Shown: positions 42,478 through 52,166, counted from the first letter of the stretch. The stretch: DNA of 64,000 nucleotides from Roseateles amylovorans (GCF_025398155.2 NZ_CP104562.2:5084001-5148000); one strand, 5' to 3'. Notes: generated by a model not told the origin, from the sequence alone. A program made the numbers and translations.

Positions 42478-43434
42478 ATGCTTGCAAGCCCCCCTACCTC
42501 GCCGGCCGCCTCCAGCGCGCCGGCTGGCGGTCCGCCCGCCCTTCGCTTCCATCAAGTCAGCAAGACCTACCGCGCCGGCCAGGTGAAGGCGCTGGATCAG
42601 GTCAGCTTCGACATCCAACCCGGTGAATTCTTCGGCCTGCTCGGACCCAACGGTGCGGGCAAGACCAGCCTGATCAGCATCCTGGGCGGCCTGTCGCGGG
42701 CCAGCGGCGGTGCGGTGTCGGTGCTCGGTCACGATGTGGTGAACGACTATGCCGAGGCCCGCAAGAAGCTGGGCATCGTGCCGCAGGAGCTGGTGTTCGA
42801 TCCCTTCTTCAGCGTGCGCGAGACCTTGCGCATCCAGAGCGGCTACTTCGGCGTACGGAACAACGACGACTGGATTGATGAGCTGCTGCTCAACCTCGGA
42901 CTGGCGGACAAGGCCCACTTCAACATGCGCCAGCTGTCGGGCGGGATGAAGCGGCGGGTGCTGGTGGCGCAGGCGCTGGTGCACCGGCCGCCGGTGATCG
43001 TGCTGGACGAGCCGACGGCCGGCGTGGACGTGGAGCTGCGCCAGACCTTGTGGCAATTCATTGCGCGGCTCAACCGCGAGGGCCATACCGTGCTGCTCAC
43101 CACCCACTATCTGGAGGAGGCCGAGGCCCTGTGCCACCGCATTGCGATGCTCAAGCAGGGCCGCATCGTGGCGCTGGACCGCACCTCCGAACTGCTGGCC
43201 GGACGGGCGTCCACCATGCTGCAGTTCAAGACCGATGCGGCGCTGCCGATGTCGTTGCTGTCGCAATCGCGGGTCACCGGGCGGATTGTCCAGATCAAGG
43301 CGCATGACGCGGCGGAGGTCGAGACGATCCTCGCCACGCTGCGCGAGGCGGCCTGTCCGGTCGAGGACCTGGAGATCGGCCGCGCCGACCTGGAGGACGT
43401 GTTCCTCGAAATCATGCAAGGAGCTCATGCATGA
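42478..43434 (+). CDS. ABC transporter ATP-binding protein (ABC-2/YadG type)
   Basis: The 318-residue product has Walker A LLGPNGAGKTSLISIL, the signature LSGGMKRRVLVAQALVHRP, Walker B VIVLDEPTAGVD and the switch TTHYLEEAEALC. The C-terminal extension with DLEIGRADLEDVFLEIM is typical of DrrA/NodI/YadG-type exporters. It pairs with the permease gene, which it overlaps by 4 bases. Expression may start from a leaderless transcript. Confidence 0.95.
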   Translation: MLASPPTSPAASSAPAGGPPALRFHQVSKTYRAGQVKALDQVSFDIQPGEFFGLLGPNGAGKTSLISILGGLSRASGGAVSVLGHDVVNDYAEARKKLGIVPQELVFDPFFSVRETLRIQSGYFGVRNNDDWIDELLLNLGLADKAHFNMRQLSGGMKRRVLVAQALVHRPPVIVLDEPTAGVDVELRQTLWQFIARLNREGHTVLLTTHYLEEAEALCHRIAMLKQGRIVALDRTSELLAGRASTMLQFKTDAALPMSLLSQSRVTGRIVQIKAHDAAEVETILATLREAACPVEDLEIGRADLEDVFLEIMQGAHA

Positions 43435-44213
43435 GCGCTGCCCACTTCCCCATTCGCCTTGCCGGCGCGCGCACCCTGTTCTACAAGGAAGTGCTGCGCT
43501 TCTGGAAGGTCGCCTTCCAGACCGTCGGCGCACCGGTGCTGACGGCGGTGCTCTACCTGCTGATCTTCGGCCACGTGTTGGAGGACCATGTGAAGGTCTA
43601 CGGCACCGTTGGCTACACCAGCTTCCTGATTCCGGGGCTGGTGATGATGAGCGTGCTGCAGAACGCCTTCGCCAACAGTTCCTCCTCCCTCATCCAAAGC
43701 AAGATCACCGGCAACCTGGTGTTCCTGCTGCTCTCTCCGCTGTCGCACTGGGCCTGGTTCCTGGCGTATGCGGGCGCCTCGGTGGTGCGGGGGCTGATGG
43801 TGGGACTTGGCGTGTTCCTGGTCACCTGCTGGTTTGCGCCGCCGGGACTCGCACAGCCGCTGTGGGTGCTGGTCTTTGCCGTGCTGGGCGCGGGAATGCT
43901 CGGTTCGCTGGGCCTGATCGCTGGCCTGTGGGCTGAGAAGTTCGACCAGATGGCGGCCTTCCAGAACTTCATCATCATGCCGATGACCTTCCTGTCGGGC
44001 GTCTTCTATTCGGTGCATTCACTGCCGCCGTTCTGGCAGGGCGTCAGCCACCTGAACCCGTTCTTCTACATGATCGACGGCTTCCGGCACGGCTTCTTCG
44101 GCGTCAGCGATGTCTCGCCCTGGACCAGCCTGGCCGTGGTCGGCACCGCCTTCGTCCTCATCGCCGGACTGGCCCTTGAGCTGCTGCGCCGCGGCTACAA
44201 GATCCGCGGCTGA
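43431..44213 (+). CDS. ABC-2 type permease (YadH/NodJ type)
   Basis: The 260-residue protein has six hydrophobic helices and the ABC-2 marks TLFYKEVLRFWKVAFQTVGAPVLTAVLYLLIFG, NSSSSLIQSKITGNLVFLLLSPLS and FLSGVFYSVHSLPPFWQ-VSHLNPFFYMIDGFRHGFFG. It forms an exporter with the preceding ATPase. Substrate unknown; lipids, drugs or capsule precursors are all seen in this family. Confidence 0.95.
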   Translation: MSAAHFPIRLAGARTLFYKEVLRFWKVAFQTVGAPVLTAVLYLLIFGHVLEDHVKVYGTVGYTSFLIPGLVMMSVLQNAFANSSSSLIQSKITGNLVFLLLSPLSHWAWFLAYAGASVVRGLMVGLGVFLVTCWFAPPGLAQPLWVLVFAVLGAGMLGSLGLIAGLWAEKFDQMAAFQNFIIMPMTFLSGVFYSVHSLPPFWQGVSHLNPFFYMIDGFRHGFFGVSDVSPWTSLAVVGTAFVLIAGLALELLRRGYKIRG

Positions 44214-44291
44214 GCGGATCCCCAACGCCAGCGCATTCACAACGCCAACCGCAGGTCCGTACGCAACGGGCCGGCAGCGGGCACGGTGCAT

Positions 44292-44750
44292 CGAGTGCCT
44301 GAATCGGCCAGGGCTCCGAAGAGGAATGCGAAGCGCCTGACGAGGAGGGGCCCTGGCCGATTCGGGCACGGCGCTCGGTGACCAGCGTATGGGCGGTCGC
44401 ACCACACCGCAACCTGCCCCCATTCAAGCCACCACCGACGCCGGACACCGGGTCGCCATGGGACGTCGGTGACTCGAGTGCCTGAATCGGCCAGGGCTCC
44501 GAAGAGGAATGCGAAGCGCCTGACGATGAGGGGCCCTGGCCGATTCGGGCACGGCGCTCGGTGACCGACGTATGGGCGGTCGCACCACACCGCAACCTGC
44601 CCACATTCAAGCCACCACCGACGCCGGACACCGGGTCGCCATGAGACGTCGGCGACTCGAGTGCCTGAATCGGCCAGGGCTCCGAAGAGGAATGCGAAGC
44701 GCCTGACGATGAGGGGCCCTGGCCGATTCAGGCACGGCGCTCGGTGACGC
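44292..44750. repeat. Three tandem 183-bp repeats, each with a long hairpin
   Basis: The unit recurs with an exact 183-base period; hairpins lie at 44295-44369, 44478-44552 and 44661-44735. Each hairpin is 75 bases with 20-base arms beginning GTGCCTGAATCGG and a 35-base internal part starting TCCGAAGAGGAATGCGAAGC. In copies one and two one arm position is T-G, in copy three it is T-A, so pairing is kept. Between hairpins are conserved 108-base linkers. The multiple-of-three period makes long ORFs on the minus strand that I regard as spurious. Confidence 0.9.
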
Positions 44751-44810
44751 GCAGGTGGGCGGCCTGCCCCCACCGCAGACCGTCCAACAGCGCCACAAAC
44801 GGGCCGGCAT

Positions 44811-46340
44811 TCACCCCGGCACCTCCCACGGCAGCATCAACGCCAGCGTGAGGAGCTTCTGAAACTCCGGCTCGAACGCCTGGATGATGAGCGACGGATC
44901 GGGGCACAGGCCGGCGTCGGTCATCAGGCCGAATTGGACTTGTCCCGCATAGGTCAGCAGGCTCACGCCCATGCCGATGTCACCGGACTGCGGCACCCAG
45001 AACATCACCCGCTCCACGGTGGAGCCGCAGAACCGCAGCGGTGTGGCCGGCCCCGGCACGTTGGTCATGACCGCGGTGGCTTTGCGGCTGTAGTCGTTGA
45101 GCATGGACTGGTGTTCGGGCCGCAGCATGCCGGCGGCGGCCATCAGACCGAAGGCCAGGACCGGTTGGAGGCTGCCTTTGACCTCCCGCATGCGCGCATG
45201 CACCGCATACAGCCGCCGCACTGGATTGGCGATGCCGATGGGCAGCACCACCGGCACCACGCCGAAGCGGTTTCCGAGCTGCCCAGCCTGGGAGAGCGGC
45301 CGCAGGTTGACCGGCACCATGGCCCGGATTTCCTGACCGTGGGTGTCGTCTCCCTTGGCCCGCAGATAGGCGCCGATGGCGCCGGCCACGCAGCTCAGCA
45401 GCACATCGTTGAGGGAGACACCCAGGGACTTGCTGACGGCCTTGACCGAGTCCAGCGGCAAGCCCTGACCCCAGGCCACCCGCTTGAAGCTTCCGGGTCG
45501 GCCTTTGAGTCGTGTAGGGGAATCGTCTTCGACGAAGGCCAGCGCCGCCAGATCGTTGGCCACCTGGGTGCCCAGCAGTTCACCCGCATCCACGCCGGTG
45601 CCGAGACCTTCCGGACCGGCAGCATGGGTCGCGCCCGACTCGCGGATCGCCTTGATCGTCCAATCGCTGATCGGCTTGAGCATGGCGTCGGCCAAGCCTT
45701 CGGGATCGCCGTCCACGCCCAGGGACCCGAAGCCGCCCGGAGCGCCGGTGGCGGCGGGCGGCGGCGGTCCGTCGTCGGTGATGGACAGCATCACCGCGAT
45801 CAGGGCCATGCCATCGGCGATGCAGTGGTGCAGGCGCGCAATCAGCGCGCTGCCGCCGTCATGCTGCTCCACCAGATGAAACTGCCAGAGCGGGCGCGCC
45901 CGATCGAGTGGATCGGCCGCCAACTCGGCCACGCGCGCCTGCAGGGCCGCGTCGCCGGTCTGGCCGCGGCGGCGCTTGAGGGTCTCGGGCACCACATGGC
46001 GGTCGAGGTCGAAGGCCGGGTCTTCCACCCACAGCGCGCCCTGCCCGTCCTCCTCGACCCGCTGACGAAAACGTCCGTAGCGGAGCAGGCGTTCAGACAC
46101 CCGCGCACGCAGCGTCTGCAGCTGAATCCCGGGCCGCAGCAACCAGACGCCGACGATCGTCATCCGGCTGGACGCCGTATCGAGGCGCAGCCAGGCGGTG
46201 TCGACCGTCGCCATGCGCTCGGTGCCGGGCGGCAGCGACGGGGGCCTGGCGTGGGCACGGGCCGGTGGATCGGTCTGCGGCGGTGGCGCCGCCGACGGGC
46301 GCCGACGAGGGCGCGGGGCGGACTCACGAATCTTTTTCAT
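44811..46340 (-). CDS. wax ester synthase/diacylglycerol acyltransferase
   Basis: The 509-residue product is a WS/DGAT-type acyltransferase. The catalytic motif HHCIADG is in ARLHHCIADGMALIAV, followed by LNDVLLSCVAGAIGAYL, MVPVNLRP, NRFGVVPVVLP and TNVPGPATPLRFCG. It moves acyl groups from acyl-CoA to fatty alcohol or diacylglycerol. The start at MKKIRESAPR gives a basic Pro-rich leader of about 40 residues; the enzyme core starts near MATVDTAWL. Next to an acyl-CoA-binding protein and a PHA-system protein, it suggests storage-lipid metabolism. Confidence 0.92.
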   Translation of the reverse strand: MKKIRESAPRPRRRPSAAPPPQTDPPARAHARPPSLPPGTERMATVDTAWLRLDTASSRMTIVGVWLLRPGIQLQTLRARVSERLLRYGRFRQRVEEDGQGALWVEDPAFDLDRHVVPETLKRRRGQTGDAALQARVAELAADPLDRARPLWQFHLVEQHDGGSALIARLHHCIADGMALIAVMLSITDDGPPPPAATGAPGGFGSLGVDGDPEGLADAMLKPISDWTIKAIRESGATHAAGPEGLGTGVDAGELLGTQVANDLAALAFVEDDSPTRLKGRPGSFKRVAWGQGLPLDSVKAVSKSLGVSLNDVLLSCVAGAIGAYLRAKGDDTHGQEIRAMVPVNLRPLSQAGQLGNRFGVVPVVLPIGIANPVRRLYAVHARMREVKGSLQPVLAFGLMAAAGMLRPEHQSMLNDYSRKATAVMTNVPGPATPLRFCGSTVERVMFWVPQSGDIGMGVSLLTYAGQVQFGLMTDAGLCPDPSLIIQAFEPEFQKLLTLALMLPWEVPG

Positions 46341-46456
46341 GCACTCTAGAGAGTCGTCACCACACAAGGGGTCCGGTGCCGCTGGGTAATATCGCGGCCA
46401 CTCGTTCCGATTGTGACCATGCAACGGACCACCTGCTCAACACTCTGGGAGACATC

Positions 46457-46708
46457 ATGAGCCTGAAGGACCAATTCGAAGCCGCCGTCGCCGAATCCAA
46501 GCAACTGCCGGACCGCCCTGACAACATGACCCTGCTGAAGCTGTATGCGCTCTACAAGCAGGCCAGCAGCGGCGATGTGGACGGCGACCGCCCCGGCTTC
46601 ACCGACATGGTCGGTCGGGCCAAGTGGGACGCCTGGAACGGATTCAAGGGACTGAGCAGCGACGAGGCCATGCAGCAGTACATCGACCTGGTCGAATCGC
46701 TGAAGTAG
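46457..46708 (+). CDS. acyl-CoA-binding protein
   Basis: The 83-residue product is a complete ACBP four-helix domain: LKDQFEAAVAESKQLPDRPDNMTLLKLYALYKQASSGDV, RPGFTDMVGRAKWDAWNGFKGLSSDEAMQQYIDLVE. It binds long-chain acyl-CoA in the cytoplasm. It is divergent from the WS/DGAT gene, sharing a short promoter region with TAATAT at 46387. Confidence 0.96.
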   Translation: MSLKDQFEAAVAESKQLPDRPDNMTLLKLYALYKQASSGDVDGDRPGFTDMVGRAKWDAWNGFKGLSSDEAMQQYIDLVESLK

Positions 46709-46756
46709 GCCTGCGGTCGGCATCCTCCAAGCCGCCGGGGGCCGGTGGCCGCCGGC

Positions 46757-47101
46757 TCAGCTGCGTCGGCGCTTGGCGGCCTTGGACGGCTCGGCCGCCG
46801 AGGCGGCGGCCTCCTTGGCCAGCAGCGCATCGAGGCCGCGTTCGATCTCGCTTTCGATGTTGGCCTTGAACGCGCCGAGCAGCATGCCCAGCGTGGCTTC
46901 CATCTCGAAGCTCTCACCGGTCACTTCCAGGCTGCCCTTCACCCCGCTGCGGACGAATTCGACGGTGTCGCTGTCCTCGCCCTCATGGATGGTGCAGGCC
47001 ATACCGTAGCGCTGCTCGACCTCTTCGGCCCAGGAGAATGCGATTTCGCGTGCCCGCGCCAGGCCCAGGCCGTGCGCTCGGAAGACATGGATGTCGGCCA
47101 T
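46757..47101 (-). CDS. polyhydroxyalkanoic acid system family protein
   Basis: The 114-residue product matches the small PHA granule-associated/regulatory family (COG-like PHA_gran_rgn): IHVFRAHGLGLARAREIAFSWAEEVEQRYGMACTI, SGVKGSLEVTGESFEMEATLGMLLGAFKANIESEIERGLD. The C-terminus is Lys/Arg/Ala-rich. GAGGAGCGG precedes the ATG. Family function is not settled. Confidence 0.85.
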   Translation of the reverse strand: MADIHVFRAHGLGLARAREIAFSWAEEVEQRYGMACTIHEGEDSDTVEFVRSGVKGSLEVTGESFEMEATLGMLLGAFKANIESEIERGLDALLAKEAAASAAEPSKAAKRRRS

Positions 47102-47270
47102 CGTTGCCGCTCCTCGGTGTAGTCGTGATGTGCCGCGGATTGTGCGTGCTCGCGGCGGTGTGTTGAAGCATCCGGCGGCATGAATCGCGCCCGGCCCACA
47201 TCGGCCAGGTCGGACGCCGATCGGCCGGGTTCAGCGCCCGCGGGTTGACGACCCTCAACAGCCGATCGGC

Positions 47271-48434
47271 TCAGTTCGGGGTTGGCGCGTCAACCCGGTC
47301 GGATCTGACCTCGCTTGTCGCCACGACGCCTTGCGCCAGCTCGGCGCGCCGGGCCTCGCGCGGCAGGGCTGCCAGTCGCCGCACTTCGGCGTAGAAACGA
47401 GGCCAGTCCTGGCCTTGCCGCTCGAACAGCCGGATGAAGTCGGGCACCAGGTCGGTGTAGCTGCCCTGGATGGCCAGCGCCGCCGTGTTCAGGCCCGCGA
47501 TCCAGCGGTCATAGCGGGTGTCGCCGCCCCATTGGTCGCGCTTGAGCACCTCATAGTCGCGACGCAGCCGGACGAAGACTTCGGCTTTCGCCGCGCGCTT
47601 CTCGTCGTCGCTGGCGGTGCTCTGGAAGACGCTCTGCAACTGCTCCCGCCCCGTCCTGAGCAAGACCTGGACCTGGTCCTGACGCACACGGGCCTGCTCG
47701 TCCTCCTTCAGGGCGTCCGGACGCGTCGCCAGCCAGCGTGCGACGCCGAGCTGCTCGACCGCAGTGGCGAAGCTCTCATTGAAGGTGGTGTCGTCGGATG
47801 CGTAGGCGACCTGATGCGCCAGCTCATGAAAGAGCATGCGCGCCAACTGGCCTTCCGGGTATTGAATGAAGGTGTTGAGCAGCGGATCACCGCCCAGCCA
47901 GTTGCTCCACCCCAGCGATGAATAGGCAGGCACCCCATACACATAGGGCTCCAGCCCCTGGCTGCGCAGCTCGGCGGCCATCGCCTGGGCGGCTTCGGGC
48001 TTGAAATAGCCGCGGTAGCCAGCGCATCCCATGATCGGATAGCACCAGGTGCGCAGTTGCAGGCTCAATTCCGGCGTGGCGACCACATTCCAGACGGCTG
48101 CGCCGCGCTTCAGGTCGGCATAGCGACGGTAGCTGTCGTTGTCCGGCAGGCCCAGTTGCGCCGAGGCGAACTCCCGCAACGAGACTGTCAGCGCCAGTTG
48201 CCGACGCAAGCTGGGATCGAGGTCCGGTTGCGCCAGCCACTCGTCCACCGGCTTGGCCGCGCGCACCAGCGACAGGTGCCCGGAGAGGGACTGGCCGTAG
48301 TAGCCCAGTTGGGCGCAGCCGCCCAGGAGCGAGAGTGCGACACCCAGCAGCGTGGCGCGCCAAGCCACCTGCCAGGCAGCCCGGCGGCGGTCCGGCCCGC
48401 TGTGGTGCATGCTCACGGCCTTGAATCCGCGCAT
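47271..48434 (-). CDS. zinc aminopeptidase-like lipoprotein
   Basis: The product (387 residues from the chosen ATG) has a basic N-terminus, a hydrophobic stretch and the lipobox LLGGC near residue 40, then the metal motif HELAHQ in ARMLFHELAHQVAYASDDTTFNESFATAVE with a downstream Glu ligand. It fits a family of predicted aminopeptidases (COG4324) widespread in proteobacteria. It should be a lipid-anchored periplasmic protease. The start is uncertain, with another ATG eight codons on. It follows the oxidoreductase gene closely on the same strand. Confidence 0.85.
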   Translation of the reverse strand: MRGFKAVSMHHSGPDRRRAAWQVAWRATLLGVALSLLGGCAQLGYYGQSLSGHLSLVRAAKPVDEWLAQPDLDPSLRRQLALTVSLREFASAQLGLPDNDSYRRYADLKRGAAVWNVVATPELSLQLRTWCYPIMGCAGYRGYFKPEAAQAMAAELRSQGLEPYVYGVPAYSSLGWSNWLGGDPLLNTFIQYPEGQLARMLFHELAHQVAYASDDTTFNESFATAVEQLGVARWLATRPDALKEDEQARVRQDQVQVLLRTGREQLQSVFQSTASDDEKRAAKAEVFVRLRRDYEVLKRDQWGGDTRYDRWIAGLNTAALAIQGSYTDLVPDFIRLFERQGQDWPRFYAEVRRLAALPREARRAELAQGVVATSEVRSDRVDAPTPN

Positions 48435-48450
48435 CAGGATGCGGCGGCGC

Positions 48451-50544
48451 TCAGGCCGCCGCGACCTCCACCAGGCAATCGTAAAAGCAGGGTGCACGCC
48501 CCAGGTCGGTGAGCCGCTGATGGGTGACCTCGTTGACGTTGCGGCCGTCCAGGCCCAGCTTGCGCCACCAGATGCCCAGCCCGTGCACCACGCCCGCACG
48601 CGCCCGCTCGCTCACCATCAGCCGGCATTGATAGCTGCCGCGGTCATTGAAGACGCGAACGGTTTGGCCGTCGGTGAGGGCCCGTGCGGCGGCATCCTCG
48701 GCGTTCATTTCCAGCAATTGCTCGCCTTCGATGTCCCGCAGGCTCTTCACATTCACGAAGCTGCTGTTGAGGAAGTTGCGCGCGGGCGGCGAGATCATCG
48801 CCAGCGGATAGCGGGCGGCCAGCGCCGGATCGCTGCGTCGGCTCTCGTAATTGGGCAGGTAGTCAGCGCCGCGGGCGTCGGCCTTGCCACCCGGCGCCGG
48901 GAAGCCGCCCTCGGCGAAGGGCGCCTGCGCCAGCGGCAGGGTGAACCAGCCTTGCTCGGTGAGCTGGTCGAAATCCACCTCGGCCTTGAAGGCTTGGCGG
49001 ACCAGGGCGGTGTCGTCCTCGAGGAACGCCGGCTCGTCGAAGCCCATGGCGGCGGCCAGCTCGCGAAAGATCTGGGTGTTGGGCTTGGACTCGCCCAGCG
49101 GCGCGATGGCTGGCTGATTCAGCAGCACATCGGTATGGCCGTAGCTGGTGTGGATGTCCAGGTGCTCGAGCTGGGTGGTCGCCGGCAGCACATAGTCCGC
49201 CAGGTCGGCGGTGTCGGTCATGAAGTGCTCGAGCACCACCGTCAGCAGGTCCTCGCGCTGGAATCCGGCCACGACCTTGGGCGATTCAGGCGCCACCGCG
49301 ACCGGATTGCTGTTGTAGACGATCACGGCCTCGATCCGGGGACCGAAGTCCGGGCCGGCCTGGCGCAACAGGTCGTCGCCGATGGTGCTCATGTTGACGA
49401 GCCGGCTCGGGCGTCCGGCACGCAGCTCCGGACGTTCCAGGGACGGGTTCTTGAACGGCACGAACCAGCCGGAGCTCGACAGCAGCATGCCGCCTGCCGG
49501 ATGCCGCCAGGCGCCGGTCAGGCAGGGCAGCAAGGCAATCAGGCGCACCGCATTGCCGCCGCCGCGGACCCGTTGCATGCCGTAGTTCAGCCGGATGGCG
49601 GCGGGAGCGGTGGTGGCGTAGTCGCGCGCCAGGGTGCGCACCTCGTCGGCGGTGAGGCCGCATTCCTCGGCGGTGCGCTCCGGCGGCCACGCCAGGGCGC
49701 GCTCGCGGAGTTCCGCCCAGCCGTCGACATGGCGATCGATGTAGTCCTGGTCCAGCCAGTCGTGCGCGATCAGCTCATGCATCAGACCCAGCGCCAGGGC
49801 GCCATCGGTGCCCGGCAGCAAGGCCAGGTGTTGATGGCATTTGTCGGCGGTTTCGGTCTTGCGCGGATCGATGCAGATCAGCTTGGCCCCGTGGCGCTTG
49901 GCCTGGTTGGCGAAGGTCCAGAAATGCAGGTTGGAGGCGATGGAGTTGCTGCCCCAGATCAGGATCAGCCGGGCCTGCGCATAGTGCGGCAGATGCATGC
50001 CGACCTTGCCGCCATAGGTGGCCGTCAGCGCCGCCCCGCCGGCCGAGGCGCAGATGGTGCGGTCCAGGCAGGAGGCCCCGAGCCGGTTGAAGAAGCGGCC
50101 GGCCATCGCCTCGCCTTGCACCATGCCCATCGTGCCGGCATAGCTGTAGGGCAGGATGGCCTGCGGATCCCGGTCGGCGATGGCCTTGAGCCGTCCGCCG
50201 ATCTCGGTCAGCGCCTGGGCCCAGGAAATGCGCTCGAAACGCGGCGCCTCGTGCTTGGCGCTGACCCGCTTGAGGGGGTGAAGCACCCGCTCGGCGTGGT
50301 AGGTGCGCTCCGGATAGCGGGAGACCTTGGTGCACAGCGCGCCGTGGGTGCTCGGATGTTCCGCTTGACCCTGCACCTTGATGACGCGACCATCCTGCAC
50401 ACTGATGCGCAATGCGCACGTGTCCGGACAGTCGTGCGGACACGCGCCCTTGACGACTCGAATTTCGGAGGAGGACGCGATGGCGACTGACGAGTCAGGT
50501 TGTGGCGTGTGGCTCACGGCGGGGTCGGTGGGGGCAGCGGACAT
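48451..50544 (-). CDS. molybdopterin-dependent oxidoreductase
   Basis: The 697-residue product is a DMSO-reductase-type enzyme. A [4Fe-4S] site KGACPHDCPDTCALRI with GALCTKVSRYPER lies near residues 32-80; the molybdopterin guanine dinucleotide regions include LILIWGSNSIASNLHFW, ICIDPRKTETADKCHQHLALLPGTDGALALG and LNSSFVNVKSL. No Tat signal is seen, so it acts in the cytoplasm. It resembles predicted formate-dehydrogenase/biotin-sulfoxide-like enzymes; the substrate cannot be told. Confidence 0.92.
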   Translation of the reverse strand: MSAAPTDPAVSHTPQPDSSVAIASSSEIRVVKGACPHDCPDTCALRISVQDGRVIKVQGQAEHPSTHGALCTKVSRYPERTYHAERVLHPLKRVSAKHEAPRFERISWAQALTEIGGRLKAIADRDPQAILPYSYAGTMGMVQGEAMAGRFFNRLGASCLDRTICASAGGAALTATYGGKVGMHLPHYAQARLILIWGSNSIASNLHFWTFANQAKRHGAKLICIDPRKTETADKCHQHLALLPGTDGALALGLMHELIAHDWLDQDYIDRHVDGWAELRERALAWPPERTAEECGLTADEVRTLARDYATTAPAAIRLNYGMQRVRGGGNAVRLIALLPCLTGAWRHPAGGMLLSSSGWFVPFKNPSLERPELRAGRPSRLVNMSTIGDDLLRQAGPDFGPRIEAVIVYNSNPVAVAPESPKVVAGFQREDLLTVVLEHFMTDTADLADYVLPATTQLEHLDIHTSYGHTDVLLNQPAIAPLGESKPNTQIFRELAAAMGFDEPAFLEDDTALVRQAFKAEVDFDQLTEQGWFTLPLAQAPFAEGGFPAPGGKADARGADYLPNYESRRSDPALAARYPLAMISPPARNFLNSSFVNVKSLRDIEGEQLLEMNAEDAAARALTDGQTVRVFNDRGSYQCRLMVSERARAGVVHGLGIWWRKLGLDGRNVNEVTHQRLTDLGRAPCFYDCLVEVAAA

Positions 50545-50752
50545 GCGCGAACTATTGCACAGCCGCCACAGGCTTGCGTTTACTTACCGAACGGGGGCGT
50601 CGCAAGCAGATAAGCTCGCGCGCCAGAGGGCCAATCTTCTCAAACTCGTTTCCGGGCGGTGTGCCGGACGATCCCTCGGTCGTCCCGCCGGGTTGTCATC
50701 CCCGGCTGCAGCCGCTTGATCGGCCCAAACAACTATCCCAGGGGAGCTCCTC

Positions 50753-51889
50753 TTGCATCGCCGTCATGTTCTTGCCTCCGTCAGCGCCCTGGGCGCGCTT
50801 GCCGCCCTGCCCTTCAGCACTGGGGTGCAGGCCCAGGAACGCCGCCGTCTGGTCCTCGGACAGTCGGTCCCGCTGACCGGCCCCGCCGCGCAGCTGGGCA
50901 TCCAGATGCAGGCCGGCGCCAAGATGTTCTTCGATGCGCAGAACGCAGCCGGCGGCATCAACGGCACCACCATCGAGCTGCGCACGCTGGACGACGGCTA
51001 TGAGCCGGACCGCGCCAAGGCCAACACCGAGAAGCTGATCAACGACGACGTGTTCTCGCTGTTCGGCTATGTGGGCACGCCGACCTCGGTGGCCGCGCTG
51101 CCGCTGGTCAACCAGAACAAGATCCCGTTCTTCGCGCCGCTGACCGGTGCCGAATCGCTGCGTGACCCGGCCAGCCCCTGGGTCTTCCACATCCGTGCCT
51201 CGTATTACGACGAGACAGCGCTGATCGTGAAGCAGCTGACCCAGCTCGGCCTGATGCGCATCTCCGTCTTCCACCAGAACGATGCCTACGGCAAGGCCGG
51301 TCTGGACGGCGTGCTGCGTGCGATGAAGCCGCTGGCCATTCAGCCGCAGGCGGTCTCCACCGTCGAGCGCAACACCGTGGACGTGGCCAAGGCGGTCAAG
51401 GACCTGGTGAGCACCGGCGCACCGCCGGAAGCCATCGTGATGGTCAGCGCCTACAAGAGCTGCGCCGCCTTCATCCGTGCCGCCCGCAAGGCCGGTTATG
51501 GCGGCGTGTTCTACAACGTGTCCTTCGTCGGCACCCAGGCGCTGCTGGACGAGCTGGGCCCGGAAGCGATGGGCGTGGTGGTCAGCCAGGTCATGCCCTA
51601 TCCGTTCGGTGCGGGCATCGGCGTGGTCGCCGACTACCAGGCCGCCGCCACCAAGGCCGGCCAGAAGTTCAACTACACCGCGATGGAGGGCTACATCGCC
51701 GCCAAGGTGTTCAGCGAAGGCGTCCGCCGCATGGCGCGCCCCACCCGGGAGGGCCTGGTCACCGCCTTGGAGTCGATGGCGAACTACAACGTCGGCGGCT
51801 TCAATGTGAACTTCCGACCCGGCAAGCATGTCGGCTCCAACTTCGTGGAGCTGTCGATGCTGACCAACGACGGTCGCGTCAAGCGCTGA
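50753..51889 (+). CDS. branched-chain amino-acid-type ABC transporter substrate-binding protein
   Basis: The 378-residue product has a signal peptide (about 26 residues, ending GVQAQ) and a LivJ/Peripla_BP_6 fold: VLGQSVPLTGPAAQLGIQMQAGAKMFFDAQNAAGGINGTTIELRTLDDGYEPDRAKANTEKLIND spans its first lobe and FNYTAMEGYIAAKVF its late part. The start is TTG with AGGGGAG upstream. No permease or ATPase genes are adjacent, so it is an orphan or works with a remote transporter or a signalling system. Confidence 0.9.
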   Translation: MHRRHVLASVSALGALAALPFSTGVQAQERRRLVLGQSVPLTGPAAQLGIQMQAGAKMFFDAQNAAGGINGTTIELRTLDDGYEPDRAKANTEKLINDDVFSLFGYVGTPTSVAALPLVNQNKIPFFAPLTGAESLRDPASPWVFHIRASYYDETALIVKQLTQLGLMRISVFHQNDAYGKAGLDGVLRAMKPLAIQPQAVSTVERNTVDVAKAVKDLVSTGAPPEAIVMVSAYKSCAAFIRAARKAGYGGVFYNVSFVGTQALLDELGPEAMGVVVSQVMPYPFGAGIGVVADYQAAATKAGQKFNYTAMEGYIAAKVFSEGVRRMARPTREGLVTALESMANYNVGGFNVNFRPGKHVGSNFVELSMLTNDGRVKR

Positions 51890-52166
51890 TCTGAACAGCG
51901 GGCGGTGCCGAGTCCCGCATCTGTGGGACGTCGCACCACCGGGCGTCGTCCAAGCACGCCCGGCCCCGTCGGCGGCCCGGGCGCAGCGCCCGCTGGCCGC
52001 CCCGCCGCGAATCAGGGCCAAGGCCCCGCGGGTACACTCGGCCGCATCCGTGGCGCCCCGTGTCATGACCGGATCGGTGCCGTGGTTTCTGCGGCAGCGG
52101 CGCGAATCCCGCGCCCGCCCGTGACGGCGCGATGAGCGCGCCGATCGACATCCGGAGTGTCCGCCC

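Noticed and set aside
44158..44810. Long minus-strand ORFs with 61-residue protein repeats
   Set aside because: They arise because the 183-base DNA repeat is a multiple of three; several frames are open at once and no ribosome-binding site or domain is present.
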